In this document: piece by piece, positions 1-6,613 of the stretch | Numbering within the stretch: the stretch's first letter is position 1 | Layout of the letters: the number at the start of each line of letters is the position of its first letter | DNA from: an uncultured Porphyromonadaceae bacterium | Lineage (GTDB): Bacteria > Bacteroidota > Bacteroidia > Bacteroidales > Muribaculaceae | DNA length: 13,634 nt | Assembly (NCBI GenBank): GCA_947178685.1 | Contig: CAMWZE010000013.1 | Coordinates: 1-13,634, forward strand | Direction of reading: 5' to 3' | Program-made: the position numbers and the translations under genes | The notes under the pieces: generated by a model | Database searches by the model: none | Told to the model about the DNA's origin: nothing | What the model saw: only the letters and a program-made list of their open reading frames with translations

Positions 1-356
1 GCTTCTTCGTGTTATTTTACCACATTGTGCAATATGCGCTTCACCGTATGCTTACTAATAATTGGAGGTTGCAGTTAGTGTAACTTTGAAATGCAAAATT
101 ACAACCTAACTGCAACCTCCGGAAGGTGTACTTCAGTTAATGCTTACTCTTCTTGACAACGGTGGGTTTATTTAATTAGAGGTAGGTATGTAAACTAATA
201 GAACTTTGATCGCCTAATACATATAAGAGAAGATATACAGGAAGTATCGGTGTTATGAACGGGGATTCTATAAGCCGGTAAACTTATCTAATATTTGGCG
301 TTCAGAATTGCCTAAAGAAAGTGATATATTAATCCTTACATTAAACCAATATCTGT
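1..356. other. AT-rich non-coding left end
   Basis: No reading frame here looks like a gene in either strand. The stretch holds a perfect inverted repeat (64-120, listed separately) and lies downstream of the XRE regulator gene, whose transcript would run into it. I see no T-rich tract after a stem that would make a convincing terminator for that transcript. The rest is low-complexity AT-rich sequence without recognisable RNA genes. Confidence 0.6.
64..120. repeat. Perfect 15-bp inverted repeat with nested stems
   Basis: The left arm GGAGGTTGCAGTTAG (64-78) is exactly complementary to CTAACTGCAACCTCC (106-120). Inside the 27-base spacer, GTAA (80-83) can pair with TTAC (99-102), and TTTG (85-88) with CAAA (94-97), leaving an AAATG loop. 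The whole could therefore fold as one long interrupted hairpin. The spacer also holds TAACTTTG (81-88), a perfect TAnnTTTG -7 match on the plus strand. No T tract follows either arm, so a simple terminator is unlikely. A protein-binding dyad, an element end or a structured RNA all remain possible. Confidence 0.85.
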
Positions 357-581
357 TCATCCAAGTCTTGTCTTATCATTTTTTGTTGAAATTATCAAAT
401 CACGAATATCTATATTAAAAACTTCTGCAATTTTACGGAGTGTCTCTAATCCCGGTTGAGATGAGTTTGTACACCATTTTGATACTGTCGCAGGATCTTT
501 GCCTAATTGCTCTGCCAACCACTTATTGGTCTTCTTTTGCTCCGCAAGAACAATTTTAAGTCGATTCAAATCCATATTCAT
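357..581 (-). CDS. XRE-family helix-turn-helix regulator
   Basis: This 74-residue protein is essentially one Cro/C1-type (HTH_XRE) DNA-binding domain. The segment around residues 20-50 shows the family pattern: NKWLAEQLGKDPATVSKW is the helix-turn-helix, followed by PGLETLRKIAEVFNIDIRDLI, which is the usual end of the fold. There is no room for a sensor domain. It starts only 5 nt after the stop of the phosphoesterase-NTPase gene on the same strand, so the two are very likely co-transcribed with the regulator second. By analogy with toxin-first modules such as higBA, it probably represses their shared promoter, where a 13-bp direct repeat sits (3637-3669). That role is inference. An internal ATG two codons in (MDLNRL, start at 575) is an equally possible start. 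Confidence 0.88.
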   Translation of the reverse strand: MNMDLNRLKIVLAEQKKTNKWLAEQLGKDPATVSKWCTNSSQPGLETLRKIAEVFNIDIRDLIISTKNDKTRLG

Positions 582-586
582 TATTG

Positions 587-3500
587 TTATTTGATTTGAG
601 ATCTATAAGGTAAAAGCTTCGATTCTAATTTCCATTTAAGCAATGATGCAATTCTTTGTTTTTTGTCGTAACTTACATCATTGTTGTATAGATAGGACTT
701 GACACGAGCCTTAAGTATCCTCAGCACCACTGGATTATTCTTCATGGTGGTATGAATTGATTTTAGTTCGGTATAGGACATTCTACCGTAACACGTATTT
801 ATGGAGAAAGCCAATATAGAGGCCGCCGGTGAACCGATTTCGTGGGCGACAGAGTTAAAAATCTCTTTAAGATCAGCTAATCCTACAGAGTGTATGACTT
901 TAGAAAAAATTCCTAAACAAAAGCGTAACGCCGTTGTTTGGACAAATGCGTTAATACGAAGCGAGATTCTATATGCTGATTCTGCATCCTCACTTTCTTT
1001 TTTTATGGATGCAATAATATCATCTTTCGATTGATTTACCAATTGACCAAAAAATCCAATAGTTCTAAACGCGGTAAAAAACAATTCCTTCACCATACTC
1101 TCTAATTGTATTTTTGGTAGAGAACCCTTACTATTTTTAATTATTTGACCAACGATTTCAATCGAACGCATTGCCTGTCGCATTATGATTAATTCTTCGG
1201 GCAACGTCGTGTAATCCACATCTTCTTCCTGTGAAGGAAGAAGATGTTCAATCTTGTCCTTTTCTTCCCATCTCTTTTGTCGTTCTTTGAGAGGGTCAAT
1301 ATCTTTAGATATTATACTTTCGCTTAAATCTTCTGCTAGAGATTCAAGAATATTGTAATACTCTTTATTTTTTTCTAAGGTTATAGGCTCGATATGATTG
1401 AAAGGAAGCATCGTTGCGAAGGTCGCCTCATCAATCAGGTTCCTATCTTTTGTATGATGTGTTATAAAAATCAATATATTAGCACATTTGTCTTCGTGCA
1501 AATTGTCACATAAATATTTGAGCTCCTTTTGGCCTTGTGTTGTAGTAAGTATAGATGAAATCTTCTGAGCTACAAGGTAATAAAAAATGTAAGGATAACC
1601 AAAACGATACTCTTCATCACTATTTGATATTATGATATTTGAAGCCAATAACACATTTAATGCTCTGGAGAAATCTTTAAAAACATATTCCTCTATATAC
1701 CGTTTGTGAAAATTCTCAAATTCGGTTTTAGTCACCCAACCATTATCCACCTTATGATTATTGTATATGTAATACGACAATTCTGAAAGATAATTGAAAT
1801 ACGATCCGATATCCTCATTAGGTACTTTTGCCTTTATTGCCAAAGCATAGTGGATTAGTGTTTGATAGCAGTAGCCATATGATGTTTGTTCAATATTAGC
1901 TGGCTGCATCATTTTCATTGATTGAAGAATAGAAATAATGAAAATGGGATATGCAGGTATAATCTTATTGCCTAATACATTTTGAACTTCCTCTATAAGT
2001 TTCTTTGTATCTTCAATATATTGCTGTGTCGTAATATTAGCCCAATTAGGATTGGACAATTTATAATAAGTCTCAATTAGTTCACCGCGCTTCTTATAAC
2101 CAAGTGGCAATATTCTGCCATAGAAGGCTCCCTTTTTGATAGTCTCCAATGAAGATACTATGTCATATCTGGGAGATGTGGCAACGAAGATTTTTGCAAA
2201 TCTTGAAGAAAGTTCATCTATAAGTTTTGCTAAATTTGAGTAATTACTTAAACTTGTGATATCGTCAATAAGTATAATCTTTTTCTCTTGAGGATATTGG
2301 TTATATAGTTCATAATCTTTTTCAGAATATTGTGTACTATAAGCTCGACGTAAGACAGTATCCAACTTGCTCGATTTAAACTCTTCTCCTCGCAAAAATA
2401 AAGGATACCATCCTCTTTTTAAAGCATCCAAATATAATTTTTTCAAGAGAGAAGTTTTTCCAGACTGATTATCTCCCTCCAAAATAATCGTGGAAGAATC
2501 ATGGTCTACCAATGAAGAACTATCTTTGTATTTTGCATCAACATCTTTTCTAAAATCTTCAGCAGTCTCTATATTCGGATAAACAAACAAGCTATCTATT
2601 AAAACCGTTTTAGACTCTTTTACCAAAGGAATTTCAATAGTCCTAAATGCAGAAAGGAAGTCTTCATTGGTAATAAAATCCCTATTAGCAGAATATCGAG
2701 GACGTAGTTCAAAAGTCAGTTCTTTTATAGGATGATATATGTCATCTTCATTATTGAAATGATAGTTATGTTGAATAACCGAGCGTGCTTCGGCATCAAT
2801 TACTATAGTTTGAAAACCAGAAGAAATTCCATCCCAGTTTGCATATAGCGCATCTCCACTAACCAAGCGAGTTATTGCTTTTCCATTTGAATCACTTCCT
2901 ATTTCTATATTGTTAGCATGCTCATGTCCAAGTAACACTATGTCTGATTCTGAATTTATAAACTCTATAAACTCATTTCTATTATTAGGTGTCGTATTTG
3001 GCGTTAACCATGCGGGATGATGGTGAAATAATGCAATCAACATATCACAATCACCTTGAGCAACATCTTTTATAAGGGATACAGGAAAGAATAACCCCCC
3101 AACATTCTCTTTTAAACGAGAACACCAAGCCGTATTTAAACATAAAAAACCAAGCTTGTATCCTTCTATATCAAAACAGTACTTATATGCTAATTTGTTA
3201 TCAATTTTTGATCCGTTTAACAAATTAAGAAAATCAAAGAAGTTGGCCTGTACCTCCAACGCATTATTGGTAACGGAATTATCCTTATTAAGATTCTCGT
3301 AGGAAAGATTATTTAAGACCAAACCGCGAAGTTGTGATTCTTTTGAAAAGTCACAGTCATGATTTCCGGGAACAATAACTACTATCTCAGAACATTTATT
3401 AGCATGAATTTGGTTTAAAAGACTTTTAAGTGCATTGAAGAATTTATGAGCTATCATGTATTCCTCATCACAACCGGAAAAAGCAATGTCTCCAGTACAT

Positions 3501-3631
3501 ACCACAAATAGTTTGTCACAAGAATGAAAATCATTTCTTGTGGCTGATACGATTTGAGACGGTTTAGAATCCCAAAAAGCAGAATCAGACTTAATATGCA
3601 AGTCGGATAAATGAAGAATACCAATAGTCAT
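587..3631 (-). CDS. Metallophosphoesterase-STAND NTPase fusion, probable defence protein
   Basis: This is a 1014-residue multidomain protein. Residues 1-300 form a calcineurin-like metallophosphoesterase with all the metal-binding blocks: D10-L-H12, G47-D48, GNHD (89-92), HHHP (203-206) and GHEH (235-238). A P-loop NTPase follows, with Walker A GDNQSGKT (386-393) and Walker B IILIDD (452-457). VATSPRYD (483-490) resembles the sensor region of STAND ATPases. YRFGYPYIFYYLVAQ (675-689) recalls the winged-helix end of NACHT-type NTPases. The helical C-terminal 300 residues match nothing I recognise and could sense a trigger. By the general STAND model, the sensor would drive NTP-dependent assembly and activate the phosphoesterase, perhaps to cut nucleic acid or nucleotides; this is inference. 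The ATG at 3631 is chosen because the reading frame's longer extension to 3730 covers the promoter and has no domain similarity. The gene is clearly AT-rich compared with its right-hand neighbours. Confidence 0.85.
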   Translation of the reverse strand: MTIGILHLSDLHIKSDSAFWDSKPSQIVSATRNDFHSCDKLFVVCTGDIAFSGCDEEYMIAHKFFNALKSLLNQIHANKCSEIVVIVPGNHDCDFSKESQLRGLVLNNLSYENLNKDNSVTNNALEVQANFFDFLNLLNGSKIDNKLAYKYCFDIEGYKLGFLCLNTAWCSRLKENVGGLFFPVSLIKDVAQGDCDMLIALFHHHPAWLTPNTTPNNRNEFIEFINSESDIVLLGHEHANNIEIGSDSNGKAITRLVSGDALYANWDGISSGFQTIVIDAEARSVIQHNYHFNNEDDIYHPIKELTFELRPRYSANRDFITNEDFLSAFRTIEIPLVKESKTVLIDSLFVYPNIETAEDFRKDVDAKYKDSSSLVDHDSSTIILEGDNQSGKTSLLKKLYLDALKRGWYPLFLRGEEFKSSKLDTVLRRAYSTQYSEKDYELYNQYPQEKKIILIDDITSLSNYSNLAKLIDELSSRFAKIFVATSPRYDIVSSLETIKKGAFYGRILPLGYKKRGELIETYYKLSNPNWANITTQQYIEDTKKLIEEVQNVLGNKIIPAYPIFIISILQSMKMMQPANIEQTSYGYCYQTLIHYALAIKAKVPNEDIGSYFNYLSELSYYIYNNHKVDNGWVTKTEFENFHKRYIEEYVFKDFSRALNVLLASNIIISNSDEEYRFGYPYIFYYLVAQKISSILTTTQGQKELKYLCDNLHEDKCANILIFITHHTKDRNLIDEATFATMLPFNHIEPITLEKNKEYYNILESLAEDLSESIISKDIDPLKERQKRWEEKDKIEHLLPSQEEDVDYTTLPEELIIMRQAMRSIEIVGQIIKNSKGSLPKIQLESMVKELFFTAFRTIGFFGQLVNQSKDDIIASIKKESEDAESAYRISLRINAFVQTTALRFCLGIFSKVIHSVGLADLKEIFNSVAHEIGSPAASILAFSINTCYGRMSYTELKSIHTTMKNNPVVLRILKARVKSYLYNNDVSYDKKQRIASLLKWKLESKLLPYRSQIK

Positions 3632-3636
3632 AACTA

Positions 3637-3669
3637 AAATTTTCGCAAAGATAATGAAATTTTCGCAAA
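3637..3669 (-). promoter_or_regulatory. Promoter with 13-bp direct repeat operator
   Basis: Read on the minus strand, TATCTTTG (3646-3653) is a perfect Bacteroidota -7 box, 14 nt before the chosen ATG of the phosphoesterase-NTPase gene. It implies a very short leader. The plus-strand word AAATTTTCGCAAA occurs at 3637-3649 and again at 3657-3669, exactly 20 bp apart, or two helical turns. One copy overlaps the -7 box. This is what an operator for a dimeric XRE repressor could look like, and such a regulator is the second gene of the operon. I do not see a good -33 TTTG at the usual distance. The surrounding intergenic stretch 3632-3927 shows no gene. Confidence 0.6.
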
Positions 3670-3927
3670 TAACAATATTTAAAAGGCTATTACCCAGACG
3701 AAACAAAGCGAAGATAACAGTTGGACACACGTCGACCTATAATACATGGTACGCAAATAAACACGCATATGATTTTGAGCTATGTTTTGTGATTCAGATA
3801 GAACGGAAGATGAAGTTAAAATACAAGGTATTCCAGAGTGTAGGGAAAGATCTAAAGACTCATTTGAAAATGGCAAGGATTTCATAAGTATAGAGAGCCT
3901 ATAGGGGTAACTACGTTTAAAACATCC

Positions 3928-4272
3928 TTATTTTATCCTAACTATCCGATATGGGATACGTCGCTTCACGGCATAGTCGATTGTGAATTTCGTTCCACGG
4001 CTGGAGCCATCCCAGAACGCGAGCAGGAAATCGCAGTTATCCACGATTTGGAGATTCCTCAATAGCGGAGCTTTCCTGCCATACTTGGAATACTCCGGCA
4101 TGTACTCCACAAGAGGGATGTTATTCTTCATGGCATACTCTTTGGCTAATGTGTCCGCTCCCCTTGCTCCGCCACTGACTATAATATCGGGAACAAAAGG
4201 GAGATTGGATTCAATATCAATGGGAGGGCAGTTACGGCTACCTATAATTGCGAGTCTCTTTGTCATATCCAT
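3928..4272 (-). CDS. SLOG-superfamily protein (DUF2493, YspA-like)
   Basis: A Rossmann-like nucleotide-binding protein of the SLOG superfamily. Numbered from the most upstream ATG (4293), the fold begins with LAIIGSRN (14-21). It continues with the signature VSGGARGADTLA (39-50), a phosphate- or nucleotide-binding loop, then an R79-N80 pair and CDFLLAFWDGSSRGT (87-101). These are the conserved blocks of DUF2493. Members are thought to bind or process nucleotide-derived ligands, but the exact reaction is unknown for this group. The start is uncertain: ATGs at 4293, 4272 and 4266 are in frame. The first would overlap the phosphoribosyltransferase gene by 10 nt, while 4272 starts 11 nt after its stop and leaves a natural MDMTKRLAIIG beginning. 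Either way the two genes are coupled in one operon, with this one second. Confidence 0.82.
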   Translation of the reverse strand: MDMTKRLAIIGSRNCPPIDIESNLPFVPDIIVSGGARGADTLAKEYAMKNNIPLVEYMPEYSKYGRKAPLLRNLQIVDNCDFLLAFWDGSSRGTKFTIDYAVKRRIPYRIVRIK

Positions 4273-4283
4273 TTCGTATTTCC

Positions 4284-4829
4284 TTAAAACCAATTGCTTG
4301 TTGCGCTTATAGCCAATAGGGAGGGTTCAACCTTTACATATTTCCTAAGTGCCATTCTTGCTCGGTTGAAAGTGAAGCCCGTGTTAAGCACATTATCCAG
4401 TAGAAAAATATTGGGGTTGGATTGAAGAACCTCCTTGCAATCCGCACTCTCCTTCACCTTTAATCCTGTCCTCACTCCCTTAAGGTTGGTCTTAGATTTC
4501 TTGATGTCATAAAGTTTCTTCCTCGTCCTGCCCGAAAGAATATCCATAACCTCGCAGTCCTGACGGATAATCCGGATTGTGTTTGCAAGTTCCAATGTGT
4601 AATCAGCCTTCCCCGATGATTGAGGCACAGGAATCAACACTGCATTAGGGGAAAGGATTTGAGAGAGAAGAAGGGCAGCAATGGCAATGGCGGTGGAGTC
4701 ATTCTTCTTCACGTCCTTAGACAGTTTACGCAAAGAATGTGAGTAAACTTCGGGGTCTTGATACATCTTAGTGTAAGAACCTAAGACCCTCACCTCCTTA
4801 ATCACCACCTTATCTTTCTTGCGTTTCAT
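4284..4829 (-). CDS. Phosphoribosyltransferase-fold protein
   Basis: A 181-residue protein with a type I phosphoribosyltransferase fold. The clearest mark is the PRPP-binding segment IFLLDNVLNTGFT (141-153), close to the family pattern of hydrophobic strand, D-[DN], then a T-G-x-T loop; here the second acidic residue is Asn. Earlier, VLIPVPQSSGKAD (64-76) fits the pyrophosphate loop found in ComF-like and related members. The amino end is rich in Lys and Arg (MKRKKDK). Known relatives move a base on or off PRPP, but the base used here cannot be read from sequence. It lies immediately upstream of the SLOG gene on the same strand, suggesting joint work on a nucleotide or nucleotide signal. It is separated from the large operon to the right by an intrinsic terminator and about 400 bases without genes, so it probably has its own promoter; CAGACTTA (4833-4840), read on the minus strand as TAAGTCTG, is only a one-mismatch -7 candidate. 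Confidence 0.75.
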   Translation of the reverse strand: MKRKKDKVVIKEVRVLGSYTKMYQDPEVYSHSLRKLSKDVKKNDSTAIAIAALLLSQILSPNAVLIPVPQSSGKADYTLELANTIRIIRQDCEVMDILSGRTRKKLYDIKKSKTNLKGVRTGLKVKESADCKEVLQSNPNIFLLDNVLNTGFTFNRARMALRKYVKVEPSLLAISATSNWF

Positions 4830-5025
4830 AATCAGACTTATTTTTTACCCTTTAGTTCTGAAGCCATAGGCTTCTCGCGTCCGGGGTTATTTTACGATAC
4901 CCTCACACACGGAGGGAACAGTGGCGAAAGGCAAGCGTGGCAAGTGAAAAAATACGGAATACCCAAATCTCCGATTTGTGGAAGGGTGCCGGATTTTTTC
5001 ATGCAGCCAAGCCAAAGGCGGTCGC

Positions 5026-5055
5026 TTGCTGTCGGCACCTCACTCCGTAACTTTG
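5026..5055 (+). promoter_or_regulatory. Candidate plus-strand promoter in the gene-free stretch
   Basis: TTG (5026-5028), a 19-base spacer and TAACTTTG (5048-5055) together fit the Bacteroidota housekeeping promoter (-33 TTTG or TTG, 19-21 bases, -7 TAnnTTTG). Transcription would begin near 5062 and run rightward, through the terminator stem and antisense to the H1-like gene. No credible protein starts nearby on the plus strand, so a small or antisense RNA would be the product. Such matches also arise by chance. Confidence 0.35.
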
Positions 5056-5104
5056 TATCGGAAAATCCACGGGCGCGGCAAGCAAATCGGAACAACTTCA
5101 AGGG

Positions 5105-5144
5105 AAAAGAAAAACGGTCGCCACGCATCACGCGCAACGACCGT
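5105..5144 (-). terminator. Intrinsic terminator of the transfer-type operon
   Basis: Read on the minus strand, ACGGTCG pairs perfectly with CGACCGT (5138-5144 with 5114-5120) around a 17-base loop. That loop can form a further small stem. A T-rich run TTTTCTTTT (5113-5105) follows directly. It lies 100 bases downstream of the H1-like gene's stop and would end the long minus-strand operon before the phosphoribosyltransferase gene. The stem is short and the loop long, so efficiency is uncertain. Confidence 0.6.
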
Positions 5145-5243
5145 CACCACTAATCTTACATCTGTTTCGCAAAATGAACCATCTTCTCTACGAAAACCAA
5201 AATTGGATAGGATAGTTAAGTCAGGAGCATTAGGGATAAGCAT

Positions 5244-5420
5244 TCAATTTTTCGATTTCTCCAGCGAGAGTTTACGGAACTGCTTCAAAAGCGGTTCCAT
5301 CTCAAGAGAAACACGTCGGGCACGAAGCCCGGCAGCCTTATTTCCGTTTTCGGCCTGTGCCAGTGCATCCTTGTGGAAAGCATCCGCCAGTTCCTCGATT
5401 CTCTTTATAATATCTTCCAT
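5244..5420 (-). CDS. Histone H1-like small basic protein
   Basis: Translating the minus strand from the ATG at 5420 gives 58 residues ending at TGA 5244-5246. It begins MEDIIKRIEELADAF and continues through ENGNKAAGLRARRVSLEME to LLKQFRKLSLEKSKN. This is the pattern of the short H1-like proteins common in Bacteroidota chromosomes and mobile elements: an amphipathic first helix, then the NGNKAAG-RARR-SLE block and a basic tail. These are thought to bind DNA non-specifically, so it may coat or compact the element's DNA; that is inference. It is the last gene of the long minus-strand operon, 73 nt after the lipoprotein gene, and an intrinsic terminator lies 100 nt beyond it. Confidence 0.8.
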   Translation of the reverse strand: MEDIIKRIEELADAFHKDALAQAENGNKAAGLRARRVSLEMEPLLKQFRKLSLEKSKN

Positions 5421-5493
5421 TTTCTTGAATTTAAAGATTACTTAATATTTCTGAATCACCGATATAGACACCGGCTATCAGACCCTTTGGCAG

Positions 5494-6039
5494 TCACAGG
5501 ATAGGGATTTCAAACGAATTTATCACCACCTCAGCCTCCTTGTCGATGATGCACCAGAACTCCGAATGATAAGGGACACCCTGGGAAGACTTGGCAGTGT
5601 ATTCCACCTTGACTTTCCAACCCGAAAACTCCTTCTTCTTTCCATCGTGAGGGTCGGTGCTGAAAGGACTGACAGAGCGGAGAGCCGAAGCCGCCGACAT
5701 CTGACGCTCCATAAGAGAAGTAACCTCTTTGCTCGGGTGCTCCACATCCTCAAGATTCTGAGTCTCCTCCATCACCTTCTGATTCACCTTTATCATCGCC
5801 ATAGCGAGATTCATCTTCTCCTCCGGGTTGACATACTCACGGCCGAAGATAGAGTCAGCCTTACTGAAAGCCTTTATTTCGATACTCTCCGGATCCTCGG
5901 CAGTGGCATAGAGAGCCTTCTCAGCAAGAAGCCTCGCCTGCTCAGCCTTGCTGCCGGTGCAGCTGATGAAACAGAAGATAGAACCCCACAGTATCACACA
6001 TGACGCAATCATCGCCATCAAAAGTCCGCTCGTCTTCAT
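5494..6039 (-). CDS. Probable lipoprotein of unknown function
   Basis: A 181-residue protein with a hydrophobic amino end (residues 5-26) leading to FISC at 24-27, a plausible though not textbook lipobox with Cys27 as the lipidated residue. If uncleaved, the same stretch would be a membrane anchor. The mature part is polar, with a helical region rich in Glu, Lys and Met (about 30-120) and a small predicted beta-rich end around WKVKVEYTAKSSQGVPYHSEFWCII (split here as residues 141-165). I do not recognise the family. Its ATG overlaps the stop of the zinc-ribbon gene (ATGA, 6036-6039), so the two are translationally coupled. Position in the operon suggests an envelope component of the transfer machinery, which is inference only. 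Confidence 0.72.
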   Translation of the reverse strand: MKTSGLLMAMIASCVILWGSIFCFISCTGSKAEQARLLAEKALYATAEDPESIEIKAFSKADSIFGREYVNPEEKMNLAMAMIKVNQKVMEETQNLEDVEHPSKEVTSLMERQMSAASALRSVSPFSTDPHDGKKKEFSGWKVKVEYTAKSSQGVPYHSEFWCIIDKEAEVVINSFEIPIL

Positions 6040-6581
6040 ATCTTCACAATTTGAAGTTTATCAGGCGAGAGACCAAGACGCTTGCGATACACGGTGCCGT
6101 CGTCTCGGGACATTTCCAGTTCCCCTGTTGTCATCTCCTTTTCGCATATCTCCTTAGCCTCAGAGAGCGAAATCTGATGACCACCGATGTTTCGCCATAT
6201 CGAGAAATTGCATTGGTTCTCCTGATTGGAGAAATTAGAGCAGTTGAAAGCCCTTGCCCCGACACGAATATCACCACCGCAACGAGGGCACTTGCCTATG
6301 ACAGACTGCATGTTCACAGCGCCGTCGTCCGCAAGTTCAAGCACAGTCGAGAAAGACTTTCCCTCCTTTGTCGAGAAACCGTCGAGCATGATACGGCGTC
6401 CAGCAAGGAACTCCGTGATTTCATCATCCGACATCTTGCGGTTGCCGATGATACCGTTGATATTGAGTTTGCAGGAAGGCGTCTCGCCGAGGTTATTCTC
6501 ACATCGATAGCCCTTGCAGGTTTTTATTACATTGCCACCACAGAGAGGGCAGCGTCCGATTATTTTCTTTTCTGAATCCAT
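6036..6581 (-). CDS. Zinc-ribbon protein with two topoisomerase C-terminal repeats
   Basis: A 181-residue protein made of two copies of the cysteine-rich repeat found at the end of type IA topoisomerases. The first has Cys11, 14, 27 and 37; the second has Cys98, 101, 114 and 124. Both share the identical spacing C-x2-C-x12-C-x9-C, and both open with IG-[RK]-CP-x-CGG. Each is followed by a helical segment that resembles the fold's remainder (SDDEITEFLAGRR at 51-63 and SLSEAKEICEKEM at 138-150). There is no topoisomerase catalytic core, so it is not an active topoisomerase by itself. It probably binds single-stranded DNA, perhaps alongside an element-encoded topoisomerase outside the window (inference). 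It starts 32 nt after the secreted coiled-coil gene and overlaps the lipoprotein gene by 4 nt. Confidence 0.82.
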   Translation of the reverse strand: MDSEKKIIGRCPLCGGNVIKTCKGYRCENNLGETPSCKLNINGIIGNRKMSDDEITEFLAGRRIMLDGFSTKEGKSFSTVLELADDGAVNMQSVIGKCPRCGGDIRVGARAFNCSNFSNQENQCNFSIWRNIGGHQISLSEAKEICEKEMTTGELEMSRDDGTVYRKRLGLSPDKLQIVKI

Positions 6582-6613
6582 TGTTGTTTTAAGTAAAAAG
6601 TCAACTTAACTTG

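Larger units (their letters stand above)
4830..5243. other. Gene-free, hairpin-rich stretch
   Basis: About 410 bases separate the H1-like gene from the phosphoribosyltransferase gene. Open frames in it (for example 4892-5137 and 5040-5243 minus, 4944-5153 plus) contradict one another and match no family I recognise. The stretch holds several compact perfect stems: GAAGCC-ATA-GGCTTC (4860-4874), CCCTC/GAGGG (4900-4916), CAAATC-TCC-GATTTG (4964-4978) and ACGGTCG/CGACCGT (5114-5144). The word CAAGCG (in 4931-4940) is also complementary to CGCTTG (in 5021-5030). It has a higher G+C content than the left cargo. The last stem is explained as a terminator; the others are not. A structured RNA or a transfer-origin region are the main alternatives, with no proof of either. 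Confidence 0.5.

Noticed and set aside
3632..3730. Amino-terminal extension of the phosphoesterase-NTPase frame up to an ATG at 3730
   Set aside because: It would cover the perfect -7 box and direct repeats, has no domain similarity, and the phosphoesterase fold begins naturally at MTIGILHLSDLH (3631).
3654..3887. Small frames on both strands between the cargo operons
   Set aside because: They overlap each other and the promoter, with no domain, no context and no sensible composition.
4978..5445. Plus-strand frame of 155 codons over the gene-free stretch and the H1-like gene
   Set aside because: It runs antisense through the H1-like gene, which has a clear family pattern, and its own product matches nothing.
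5963..5969. CTGATGA as the core of a hammerhead ribozyme
   Set aside because: It lies within the lipoprotein gene and lacks the GAAA partner and the surrounding stems needed.
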